64,000 nucleotides of DNA from the NCBI GenBank assembly GCA_031308135.1, contig JAHLJT010000631.1:222447433-222511432 (forward strand), in the 5' to 3' direction. The translations under genes and the position numbers were made by a program. The first letter of the stretch is position 1, and each line of letters starts with the position of its first letter. This DNA comes from Acheta domesticus (taxonomy: Eukaryota; Arthropoda; Insecta; Orthoptera; Gryllidae). Positions 30,761-41,351 of this stretch are shown here, piece by piece. The notes beneath the pieces were generated by a model that saw only the letters and a program-made list of their open reading frames with translations, had not been told where the DNA came from and did no database searches.

Positions 30761-33231
30761 CCAAATACATATTCGAAATGTCCAATATATAAGAATTTTA
30801 TTGAAGTTACTAGCTGTCTCTGTTTCAAAGAATTCAGGAAAATTTTAAAAGAACGAATTATCGTATCAAAAAGGTGTATTCTGATGATGTAAATGAATGA
30901 TAATACACGAGTGTAAAAGGGTGTTAGGATGCGAGCGAAGAACGAGCTAATATCGTACCCATTACATCTAGTTCATACACTACTTTTTCTACGACTACTT
31001 ACAACTTTGAGTCAAACTTTAACATTGAAGGGTTGTGGCTGGTCATGTAATATTCAGCCAACTCCTCCAAGCGGTCAGCCTCCCAGGTGTCCCAAAATAT
31101 TATTGGTTAAGAATTAACACAATTCGAATTCAAAGGATCAATACACGAATTAAGTTAGGATTCGATTTATTGAAGAAGCATGATCATCTCTCAGTATCTC
31201 TTATAATTTATGAGCATAATAATTGAAAACGTCTCCATAGCGGCTTCAGTTTTCTGATTTACTTCTAAAGGTAAATTTTGGAAACCAAGGAAGGCATGTG
31301 GAGTTTACCATCAACACTCCTGAAGATGTCTGGTCACAGTAATACACACAATCTTAGAAACATTTGATAGAACGATGACCAATGACTGATCACTGCTCAA
31401 TTGTTAATTATTCAATGGTTGGTCGAACACTTGCATTACAACGAAGGTGTATCATAATGACTATCTATTCAACGAGATGCAGCCATCTAACAAGTCAATT
31501 AATTATACAATGGAAGTAGAAAAAAAAACTTTTTTCGGTATATTTTATTTCACTCGACCCTTTCATTAAGAGATTTTTCCATCTGATGTCTTTTTTGCAA
31601 GTTGAGATGATCTTTTTTTCGAATGTACTTAATTGTGTCATTTTTCTACTTCCGTCGATTCGTTCCTATCCTCCGGAAATATATGAACAACAGGTTATAT
31701 TCCGTTTTGAATTAAAAATCACGGCTTTACTCTCTTAAACGTACTTTCAACTTTGGAATTGTAATTGAACGTGTTAAATGAATTTTCAATACGATTATCA
31801 TCGTATCATCATCAAAATTAATTATTTAATTTTTACCTGTATTGTCTTTCTATTTGAAATCTCCTACCTTTACAAATTTTCAATACTAGGTATTTGTGGA
31901 TGAAATTGTAATATTTGAATACTTTATACAAAAAATGTAGATGAAAGCATTAGGAAATAATTATTCAACAACAGCAAAATACCACGTGAAATACTAGGAC
32001 TGATTATTCCCCATGATTTGTTTTGCTGTGCTTTGCCCTTCTAAGTAAATGTTGCTTCGTTCAATTTGCATATTTTATCTATAAACTCCACTCCCCAGAC
32101 ACCACTATTGTTCTCAGCCGAAAAAGCGTTAACACTCGTCCCCAGTTTTCGGTAAAAAGAAGTAAAGCATCTAATGCAGTACTTTAATCCTCTCACGAAT
32201 TTCCACCACTTGAAATATATTCTTTGAATAATTGTGACATAAGCCATCAATTTCATAATCTAAATTATTCTTTGTGAATGCCCAGAGAGTTGAACCCAGG
32301 AAATAATGTTGATCTGAAATGCTACAGAAAAAAACATTATATCCAACTAATATCGTGCAATTCTCGTACAAATCCCAATGAAAACTTAATTTACTTGTAG
32401 ATGAACGTAACATTGTAAAACGTGAGAAATAGGTGACATAGCCACTTGCTTGTTTCCGGCCAATAAAAGCAAGAAATGTTCTCACCAAACAATGTGAACA
32501 AAGGCATTCCTAAAAGGCAGAAAAACAAGGATGAGCTAAAAACTGTGTCGGGAAAGTTTAATGAAGTGGTCAAGCACTCTTTTAGGTAGTTAGTTATAAC
32601 GCATTGAAAGATACATATGAAGTTTCTTCAAAGATGTTAAAACAACAGAATATTTATTTAATTCTAATAAGGTACTAGATAATTACTCCTATTTTAATTT
32701 AGTAGATTTATAGTTCAGCTACTATTTCATGATAGGATCAAACGTTTGTGAATATATGAACTTCGAATTGTCCATAGGAACTTTACTTACATTGCACGCG
32801 TGGGTGCATATGCGAGAGTACCGAACGCTATATTTAGCTTTCTACTCACTAAATTTTGCCACACTCTCTCACTCTCTCTCTCTCTCTCACTCACTCACTC
32901 CACACACACATCCATCACATCCTTACAAAACATAAATACCTGTGTGCGGAGCAGTAGGCATCATTGTGTTGGGACGCTGTCCACATCGGGTGCGGCCAAA
33001 CCAAGTGCAGCCAGCTTGTTCAGGAAGACGACCGCCCCTCCGTAAAGAATCGTTCGGCCATTGTCCTGAAAAAGATTCCCACAATATTAAGTACTTTTTA
33101 ACATACGGTTAACAATTAAATAAAGACATGCAAGCCTTTTTTTTGCAAACCATTTTTTGTCGTTCCCACCAAGGATCCTTCATCTTCGACATACAAAAAA
33201 AAAAAAAAGAATACAATAGAATACAAAAGAA
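30761..33231. other. About 2.5 kb AT-rich DNA without recognisable genes
   Basis: Contains a (CT)n and CACT microsatellite at 32864-32900 and an A run at 33196-33209. No domain in the short frames. Confidence 0.5.
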
Positions 33232-34082
33232 TAGACAATGAATATAAAATCTACTCCAGGTTGCATCCAGCTACCTAAGGAGCAGATCTAAGGACTGTCG
33301 ATGCGTCTACAATACTTTGCGCTAAATGTGGGCTGTTCCAAATAAAGCAATTTCTTGACTTCCCAACCTTTTGAATGACCTGGGAGTTGAGCCAAGTTCT
33401 TACACAAATTTTGCGGAACAAATCCCAGAGCTCCGATGACTATCGGGACGACCTGTGCTTTTACGCCCCACATTCGGCTGATCTCGATTTCCAAACATCT
33501 TGAATCCAAGATATTTCTCTGCCTCCTTGGTTACGACGTTTTGATCGCAAGGCACAGCCACATCTACAAGTAGACGTGATTTTTTTCTCCAAATACCGGA
33601 TAACAATATTCAGTTTGTTTCCCTTTATTGTGCGATCCGTTTGAATTTGTTGATAGTCCAATATTGTATAGAGTCCAACAGACGTCACCGATTTCGGTGA
33701 GTGTTCGTACTACTTGGAGCATGTGTTTGGAACTTCGAGAGCGGTACATATCTCCTAGAGGACACCACCCTGTCGTCTCTTTTCAAGTATTCGGTATTTG
33801 CTAGAATTTGACAAGATAAGACGATATGATCAATATTTTCTACTTATTCCTGCAAAAGCGGCATTTATCATCTTGGGAAATTGTGAGAACTGCTTTATAA
33901 AAATGTCGTGTTCTCACAGCCTGATCTTGAGCAGCTATTAGAACTACTTCCGATTAGGGCATCCTTCCCCTTTTGAACCAAATAAATTACTGATCTTTAT
34001 TGATCTGCATCTTGTTCATTCTTTTTAGATATAGTGTCCATGGAGTGGTTTGCCTCTCCACGATATCTTTAATATTTTTTGC

Positions 34083-34083
<1 letters not shown>
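33232..34083 (-). pseudogene. RLE-type LINE remnant: zinc finger plus endonuclease (copy F3)
   Basis: The minus strand reads, across several frameshifts: DKCRFCRNK (33847-33870) and ENIDHIVLSCQILANTEYLK (about 33785-33840), together a CCHC finger; then ILDYQQIQTDRTIKGNKLNI; then SRLLVDVAVPCDQNVVTKEA; then LEIEISRMWGVKAQVVPIVI, GALGFVPQNLCKNLAQLPG and a final AKYCRRIDSP. A CCHC finger before a PD-(D/E)xK-like core is the layout of restriction-like endonucleases of R2- or NeSL-type LINEs. Where family members have PD the sequence here is LN, so the nuclease is dead as well as frameshifted. It was recognised from memory of this widespread family, not by a search. Confidence 0.72.

Positions 34084-34135
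<52 letters not shown>
34084..34135. repeat. (TTA)n microsatellite
   Basis: About 17 units at the 5' edge of LINE remnant F3. As it is on the 5' side in LINE orientation, it is more likely a target or another element's tail than the tail of F3. Confidence 0.95.
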
Positions 34136-34139
<4 letters not shown>

Positions 34140-34799
34140 TGCACAGAACACGCTTTAGTAAATATAGTTCATTCACAATTTTATTCAGTAAAATGGCTCA
34201 ATTTTTTTAAGAAATTGTTCCTAGAAGAAATGTGTTTTGTTCAGTGTAGGTTATTTGAAGAAGAGAAATGGTGACGTGACGGTTGAAATATATTACGGAA
34301 TATGTTTTCTAACATTTATTATTTAAATTTTAAATTTTAAATGACCGTTATGTATGCTACGTACGAAACGGTCTATGGTCTTTATGAATGAAATTCCAAA
34401 ACTTGCTGTATGAATGAAGGATTCCAGTCTAGACCCAGCGTGCCAGGTAACATGTACTCCATCAAAAAATATTATTTCCCACCCATTGAAAACTATTTAG
34501 CTCTGAATAATTATCATAATTAATATTTATCATTAAATGACCAATACAGTCAAATGATGCAATTGTGATTATTGACAGTTTATCTAAGACAATGTCATAT
34601 TTACTACCTAAATGAATAGCTCCACTAGAGTAGTAAACTAGTGGTGTTACAGAATGACACAGACTTTCCTGTATTAGTTTTCTGTTTCGTTTGGTCTCGG
34701 CTAGCTTTTCGGACTTGCCAATAGTCTTGACAGCTGCCATCTATAGCCGCCCAACATTTTTTTGACTACATCTATCGCCTACATTTTTTTGACATTTTC
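34136..34799. other. No recognisable gene
   Basis: AT-rich, with no motif seen. Confidence 0.5.
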
Positions 34800-35890
34800 T
34801 TAAGTTTTCCGTTTTCCAATAGTAGAACAAAACTATTATGTTAAAATAAACAATTAAACTTTGCCATAAATGGCAATTTTTTTGAAAAATTTGGAGCCGT
34901 TTCAAGAAAAAAGGCGTTTAAGCGCTACTTTAAATGCGAAACTTGAAGCTCTTTTTTACAGAAAGTTTTGAGTTTCCGAAAAACTTCATTTGAATTAATT
35001 TGAAGCACTTACAATCACAAATTCAATAGTGTTTACACATTGCTGGAAATGTACATTTTAACCGTACGAGAGAACTTTCAAAAAATTACATTTTTGTAAT
35101 TTTTGAAAAAAAAAACAAACAAAAAGTACCTCAAAATGAACTTGACGCCATATTAAAGAGTGCAATTAGCGCTATCCGTTCAAAATTTTGAAGAAGTTTC
35201 ACAGAAAACTATTCAATTTTCGAGAAACATTATTTGACATTATTTGAAGCACATGTACTCATTAATATAAGAATGTGAACAAATCGCCGCTAATGTAAAT
35301 ATTAACAACGTGAGAGACAAGTCAAAAAAACTACATTTTTGCTTTTTTTGAAAAAACAAAAGAATAGAGCAGTACGGCGTTAATATCACCTCGTAGACCA
35401 CATTTAGCACTATCTCTATTGAGAAGATCTTGTTTTTGTAATTTTTAAAAATTTAAAATATTACGTGTAAAATTGCGCAAAAACTAATAAAATTTTCAAA
35501 ATAATGTTTATGACTTTAATGAAAGAACTCACTTTGGACAACAAATTTTATTTGAAGGAAAAATCTCGGTCTTCAATTTCGTAGTGCTAGGAAGACGCCG
35601 AAAAAACTTCAAACTTTGGCAATTTTCGAAAATTCAGAGTTAACCGTGAAAAGAGGTCTATGCCACCTTAATACGTGTATTTTGCTCTATTCTTACAAGA
35701 AATTTTAAGAAAAATTTGGAGCCGTTTTTGAGACAATTTTTAAAATGTCCGGGGGGCTTCATGTAAAGTACCCTCAAATTTTGAAGAAAGTTTTTCAAAA
35801 TTGAAGCGCCACGAGTGGACGCACATCGACCGGGGAAAATCTAATTTTGAAGCAATTGCACGTATGGTTTACGCGCTAGTGTTGTTCACA

Positions 35891-36127
35891 GGCGGACAGA
35901 CAGACGGACAGACAGACGGACAGACAGTCGGACAGACAGACGGACAGACAGACGGATAGACAGACGGACAGACAGACGGACAGACGGACAGACGGGCAGA
36001 CGGACAGACAGACGGACAGACGGACAGACAGACGGACAGACGGACGGACAGACGGACAGACGGACGGACAGACGGACAGACAGACGGAAAAACAGATGGA
36101 CAGAGACGGACAGACAGACGGACGGAC
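35891..36127. repeat. GACGGACAGACA microsatellite inside family C
   Basis: Twelve-base superunit made of GACG and GACA tetramers, with a few point changes. All six frames stay open (Arg-Thr-Asp type or Pro-Ser-Val type peptides), hence misleading long frames. The array occupies the same position in the family C copies at 26290 and 38401. Confidence 0.95.
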
Positions 36128-36333
36128 GTTTTTAAAAGACCCAGTTTTTCGGTATCAAGGGACCTCAAAACGTGTATTTCCGGTGAAATCTCGAAAACGA
36201 TTTTCATAACTTTATACATTACGCATTACATAACTTTCATTATATTACATTATACATTACATTACTTTACATTATTATTATTATTATTATTATTATACAT
36301 ACATATACATTACATTACTTTACGCATTACATA

Positions 36334-36387
36334 ACTTTCCCTATACTACGTATATTACTCCGTATATACGTACGTATAAGGGAAAGT
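36334..36387. repeat. Terminal hairpin of family C copy 2
   Basis: ACTTTCCCTATACTACGTA pairs with TACGTACGTATAAGGGAAAGT across a short AT-rich loop. The core CTATACTACGTATATTACTC recurs unchanged in copy 3 at 38793-38812. Confidence 0.8.
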
Positions 36388-36623
36388 AAAAAAAGTGTTT
36401 TTATTAAACGAAACACATATCATGAAACATATTACATTGAGATACAACACTGCTTCAACCACTGAATTACACTGCAGTTGAAGACGGTATTCTTATGCAC
36501 TGAATAAAATACCAAAGATAAATAGAGGTATTAAACAGCAATAAACCGCAGGCTGAATACATAGCTTCCATGAACATGATATAAGTTTCAACCATAAAAC
36601 AAAACTTTCATAGAATCTGTTAT
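36388..36623. other. No recognisable gene
   Basis: AT-rich spacer between family C copy 2 and element D. Confidence 0.5.
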
Positions 36624-36880
36624 TACTTTTCCTTCCTATAGTACAGGAAGGAAAAGTATTAGAATCACCTCCACAAAACGACCGTGAAATCTGTGTTTGG
36701 AGATCTTTTGAGGTATAAGTCTACACACATGTCAGGATTAATGTCTGTGTGTGATGCTCCAAAGACAAGTCAAGATGATTGCAAGTGGAGAGGAGATACA
36801 CGCGATTTTATTCCCGAAAATCGATATGTCTGTATATCGTTCCGTCTGGATGGAAGAATGTATCACACTTAAGACTGTTT
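36624..36880 (+). repeat. Element D copy 1 with leading hairpin
   Basis: Starts with a perfect 14-bp inverted repeat TACTTTTCCTTCCT (36624-36637) / AGGAAGGAAAAGTA (36645-36658) around ATAGTAC. AGTATTAGAATCACCTCC follows, then further on GAGGAGATACACGCGATTTT, CGAAAATCGATATGTCTGTA. The last blocks resemble 54275-54580. A repeat family rather than a gene; class unknown. Confidence 0.55.
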
Positions 36881-36899
36881 AAATAGAAGCTTTGAGTGT

Positions 36900-36942
36900 G
36901 TGAACAAATGTGAACAAATTGCGGCTAATGTAAATATTTAAT
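36900..36942 (+). repeat. Family C copy 3, left fragment
   Basis: ATGTGAACAAATTGCGGCTAATGTAAATATT matches family C copy 2 near 35270-35310 in short blocks (GTGAACAAAT, GCTAATGTAAATATT). The homology breaks at 36942 where another insertion starts and resumes near 37810. Confidence 0.65.
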
Positions 36943-37040
36943 AATAATAGTGACTTTATGTGGCAAGACTCGGGCCATTAGGCCCGCTCTTCCGCCTAAC
37001 CACGTAACACATAAATATATAGATAAAAATTGAACAGTAC
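36943..37040 (-). mobile_element. 3' end of a LINE or SINE with stem-loop tail (M1)
   Basis: Antisense 3' block: CTTTATGTGGCAAGACTCGG, then GCTCTTCCGCCTAACCACG, with stem-loop CGGGCC-ATTA-GGCCCG (36971-36986) and a short (TTA)n tail at 36940-36948. The block matches SINE E and M2, but the rest of the element differs. The upstream extent (to the right) is unclear and may reach the AAT array at 37671. Confidence 0.65.
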
Positions 37041-37669
37041 ATTTAGTAAATTAAATAAAATACAACTTAGATATGTCTTGCCCCTGGACTCACAAAGTGA
37101 AAGTAAAAAACAATACGTCCCAGCATTTACCTTAAGCGGCCGGGTAAAACCAGGGAAAACAAAGGAAGTGTGCATGCTCTTCAACATTGAGCAACAAAAT
37201 AAAATATTTAAAATAATTTATAATAAAGCATTTACTAACACAAGACAACATTAAAGAGATGCCCTAAAATAAATTATGAAAAAAAATATTAATTAACCCA
37301 TACGCGTCAAAACGTTAGCAAGAAAATCTCAATACATTAAAGAACTCATTAAAAAATAAAATAAATAAATGAGAATGCACACAACCACCCGGCCAGGACG
37401 ACGGCTTAGGGCCGATTTTAATTACATCAACATGTACCAAGGGAAAAGACGCATTCAGTCAGAGCCATGACAAGTTAAGCTGGTATGAATTTGAAATTAC
37501 AAGTTGATAATACAAACAAAAACAAAAAAAGCAACTTTCTAATCTTATATTAAACTTAATTTAAACTAATTATACTGTTTATTAAATTAAGAATTAACCT
37601 AAGTATAAAAAAATACAAAATAAAAAAGTTAAAAATGTGATATAAAATATTACATTTAGCGTACAATTT

Positions 37670-37670
<1 letters not shown>
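37041..37670. other. Probable body of inserted element(s), not recognised
   Basis: AT-rich, with CGGCCGGGTAAAACCAGGG near 37136 and a related ACCACCCGGCCAGGACGACG near 37384. It lies between two parts of family C copy 3, so it is inserted DNA, but no domain is visible. Confidence 0.5.

Positions 37671-37727
<57 letters not shown>
37671..37727. repeat. (AAT)n microsatellite
   Basis: About 19 pure AAT units, near the right edge of the DNA inserted into family C copy 3. Confidence 0.95.
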
Positions 37728-38400
37728 ATTGAGTACACACATTCACATCGTACATTATCAGCTCAGTAGAAGAGTATTTAAATGTTTCTTGAATGATCGC
37801 AATTTACGTGGTGACAGACAATTTTTGAAAAAACAAAAGAATAGAAGAAACTGGTGTTTATGTCATCTCATTGTAAACATTTAGCACTATCCCTATCAAA
37901 AGTTTAAAGAAAAAAATTGGAGTAGTTTTTGAGGAAAACTTGTTTATGTTCCTTTTTTTTAAATTGCACAAATTGTACGCAATATTGGGCGAAAACTATA
38001 AAAGTTTCAAAAGGACCTCAATAAAAGAGCTCACTTTGGAGAGCAAATTTTATTTGAAGGAAAAATCTCTATCATCAATTTTGTAGTTGAAGGAAGACGC
38101 TGAAGAAAATCAAACTTTTGCAATTTTCGAAATTTAAGAGTTAACCGTGAAAATCGGATCTATGTCACCTTTATAAGTGTTTTTTGCTGCATTCTTACAA
38201 GAAATTTAAAGAAAAAAATTGGAGCCATTTATGAGAAAATTATGAAAATGTCCGGGGTGCTTCATGTAAAGTACCCCCAAATTTTGAACAAAGTTTTTGA
38301 AAATCGCGGCGCCTTGAATGGAGCCAGATCGGCCAGAGAATATTCATTTTGTAAGAAATCGTACTAATGGTTTAGGCGCTAATGGTTTTCACAGACTGGC

Positions 38401-38697
38401 GTGCGGACGGACGGACGGTCGGACGGACGGACGGATGGATGGACGGTTGGACAAAGGGACAGACGGACAGACGGACGGACAGACGGATGGACAGACGGAC
38501 GGACAGACGGACGGACAGACGGACGGACAGACGGACGGACAGACGGACGGACAGGCGGACGGACAGGCGGACGGACAGACGGACGGACAGACGGACGGAC
38601 AGACGGACGGACAGACGGACGGAGAGACGGACGGACAGACGGACGGACAGACGGACGGACAGACGGACGGACAGACGGACGGACGGACAGACGGACG
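38401..38697. repeat. GACGGACGGACA microsatellite inside family C copy 3
   Basis: Nearly pure 12-base unit, longer and more homogeneous than in copy 2. The open frames across it (repeated Thr-Asp-Gly-Arg or Arg-Pro-Ser-Val) are artefacts. Confidence 0.95.
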
Positions 38698-38788
38698 TTT
38701 AAAGAAAACACATTTTCGGTAGCAGGGGACCCCAAAACGTGTATTTCTGTTGAAATCTTGAAATCGATTTTCCGCAGCATTACAGAAG

Positions 38789-38838
38789 TTTCCCTATACT
38801 ACGTATATTACTCCGTATACACGTATGTATACGGGAAA
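38789..38838. repeat. Terminal hairpin of family C copy 3
   Basis: TTTCCCTATAC and GTATACGGGAAA form the outer stem around the same CTACGTATATTACTCCGTA core as copy 2. Position and sequence agree, marking the 3' boundary of the family. Confidence 0.8.
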
Positions 38839-40156
38839 GGAAAATAGATATCCATCCCCGGCATTCCTAGTCAAATTTCCACGAAATAGATTGCTTTTAG
38901 AGGTGTCTGGAGACGATTTTCTCACCCAAATTAGTTTGCAGTTTAATTTTCGGTCAATTATAATGTAATCCTTTACTATATATGTAAAGTAAATTATGTA
39001 CTGATCTGTGTGTGATCCGAAAAACAGATCAATAAAAAAACTGAAAATAAATTTTGAACATTTGTTCTCGTTTCTGAATAAATAAGTCGTGATGATAAAA
39101 AGCATAGACACAAATTAACACAAAACATCCTTTGTATATTGTTTGATCAAGCGATTCTTACTCTAACATGAGCCCAAACAGTTCATAAAAACAAAAACAA
39201 AAAATGTTCGTTAATACTACTGCAGCATGTGAGAAACCTTTTGTCATTGTTTTGGTAAGTCAGAATGTTTACTATCATGAATTTGTACATATTTTACGGG
39301 ATGGCACATCGCATTACCTTTTTTGAATATTCGTTAAACGTACTGTTGAAAATAATTTCTAAGTAATTGTGTACCGTTGAACACAGACTGCACTTTGCAA
39401 TTTCTGCACTACAATATAAGGGAAACTCACAAGTGGAAACAACTCCATTTCTGGCAAAAGAAATATCTACTTAAGAAAATACTGATAAGCGCAACAGAAT
39501 TCAACGCGAGAATAATGTAGGGTCAAATACTAAAAAGAAAAAAAAAGAAGCGAAGTATCAGAAATTGCCAGGAATTATTGAATATGTTATTTGAAATTTA
39601 GGTAGAAACCACGAAAAGTGATTTTACTTTCATTACCACCCGACAGTTGAGGCTGTTTCCTTGTACCACTAAGCCCGAGGAGAACAGGCCTACTCACACA
39701 TCCTTGGACCTTGACTGGCAGATTTACTTGACGCCCAAGCAAGTGAAGCGCTCATTGCAGGAATTTCGCCAGCGGATGCGCACAAAACCACACTTGCGAT
39801 TTTGTATGAGTGGCGCAATTCTGGGCGTGCGCGAACGCCATGTGTGAGGTGCACTTGCGATGATATCACGGCAAAGCAAAGAACGCTCTTTGTTCCGTGC
39901 CTGACGCCACCCGTGTGGTCGACAACCACAGTCTTATCGCTGGCCCCGTCTCTCTTATAGGCACCAGCCCTTCCTCCTACAGCAGAACGCAAAACCTAGA
40001 TGAACAACATTCTGGATGTGCACTCAGGAGGAAAATGCGACGATGAAATAAAAATGTCTGAAATTTCATTCTGAAAACTTTTTAAAACATTTTCCCTAAG
40101 GTTTTTGTAGTCGAAAAATACATTGATGGCAGATTTCGAAGCTGTTGAGTATTAAC
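38839..40156. other. No recognisable gene
   Basis: AT-rich except 39640-39990, which is moderately GC-rich and open in two phases (about 66 and 100 codons on opposite strands) with no known domain. It could be decayed coding sequence, but I cannot support it. Confidence 0.45.
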
Positions 40157-41351
40157 GGCTGCGAAATATGCCGAAAGAAAAATATATTCTAATCTCAAAT
40201 ATATTTCGATCAGCTCAATTAGGTTGTTCTCTATGGTTAAGCTAAGGTTAGCAAACAGTTTTTGACAATTTTTAAGTAACCATCGACTCCAAATCTTACA
40301 AATATGCTACTGCTGGATAAGTCAAACAGATTTATGACAAAAATAATTGGGGATTATGACATAACAGATTACAGCAACACACATCATAGTCGTGCATTGC
40401 TCGAAAACGATACAACACAGGGCTTTCAAACCACGTTTGTATGTCTCAAGAACATATATCATTTTGTACTGATGGATTTTGTGGTGAGGTGAGCTTTGGA
40501 GGGACACTTACGGGACAAGAGAAGGAGGTGGGAATAAAAAGGGGGAAACATACGTGTACATGAGGAAGTGAAAAGGGTAGGTGGGGTCATCTGGCATCTA
40601 TGTTTCTTAAGCTGCATTTTACAAAATGATATCTTACATTTGTGGAGTTCAATTTCTTTTGGGTGCCTCCATTTCACAGCTTAAATGATCAGAATAAAGT
40701 GCAAATCCGAAATCTATTCAAGATTAAATTGCGAAAAAGAGACAGAAATAATTATTCACGACAAAATTAAAGGAACTGTGATTTTCTGTGCAGTTTAATA
40801 TCAATGCTTAGCAACATTAGAATGGCATCTCTTGCACAGCAACGGTCCTGTAATTCTGTATCGTGTTTGTTCTACTATAAAGTAATCCTCACTTTTAAAT
40901 CAATTATTTACGGTGTACGGTGTTTTGCACAGATTGGGCTACTACTAATTAATACGAACTTTAAGGGTATTGTGTGCCCTTGGTGGATTACATAGCGTCC
41001 CAGGAAGGTCTCTCCGCAGTGGCACTTTTCTGGTGAGAGTGCTTGCAACAGAAGTTATGTTAGTAGCAGGATCTGCGGCTTGAAAATAGTATTTTACGTA
41101 TCAAGGGCGTTAAGTACATGTGTTTGCCCCGAGGACAACTTCCAAACCCCAGGGCCTCTGGCACGAGTTGTTTTGCCTTAAATCTGTTTGGTGTAGAAAC
41201 TATCCAGCAGTAGCATATTTGTGAGATTTGGGGTCGATGGTTACTTAAAAATTGCCACAAACCTTAGCTTAAACTTAGAGAAGATCCTAATTGACCCGAT
41301 CAAATATATTTGAAATTAAAATATGTTTTTCTTTCGTAATATTTCGCAGCC
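40157..41351. mobile_element. DNA element with about 185-bp terminal inverted repeats
   Basis: Left arm 40157-40342 and right arm 41171-41351 are inverted copies. Reading inward both run GGCTGCGAAATAT, GAAAGAAAAA.ATATT, CAAATATATTT, CAATTAGG, AAGCTAAGGTT, CAATTTTTAAGTAACCATCG, AAATATGCTACTGCTGGATA and AAACAGATTTA. Identity is about 80 percent with small indels. The 830-bp centre has no transposase-like frame (a 72-codon frame is unremarkable). It looks like a non-autonomous long-TIR DNA transposon. The target duplication is not clear. Confidence 0.8.

Larger units (their letters stand above)
34800..36387 (+). repeat. Family C repeat, copy 2 (longest)
   Basis: AT-rich body with internal degenerate units of about 250 bp: ACATTTTTG(T/C)..TTTTTGAAAAA recurs near 35090 and 35330, and TTTGAAGCAC near 35000 and 35245. 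It continues through AGGAAGACGCCGAAAAAAC, CATGTAAAGTACCCTCAAA and GGTTTACGCGCTAGTGTTG, then the GACGGACA array (35891-36127), then TTTTTCGGTATCAAGGGACC, an ATTACATTA-rich spacer, and a terminal hairpin at 36334-36387. No coding capacity. Possibly a non-autonomous DNA element; the class is unknown to me. Confidence 0.75.
37805..38838 (+). repeat. Family C copy 3, main part
   Basis: Resumes family C with TTTTTGAAAAAACAAAAGAATAG and CATTTAGCACTATCCCTATC, followed by AGGAAGACGCTGAAG, TTTTGCAATTTTCGAAA, TTCATGTAAAGTACCCCCAA and GGTTTAGGCGCTAATGG. Then come the GACGGACGGACA array (38401-38697), TTTTCGGTAGCAGGGGACCC, and a terminal hairpin (38789-38838). Same order as copy 2 throughout. Confidence 0.8.

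Noticed and set aside
38318..38847. Frames over 100 codons of Thr-Asp-Gly-Arg or Arg-Pro-Ser-Val repeats
   Set aside because: Translation of the GACGGACGGACA array in all phases; not genes.
39640..39992. Moderately GC-rich stretch as a host exon
   Set aside because: Frames of 66 and 100 codons on opposite strands, no splice or domain support.
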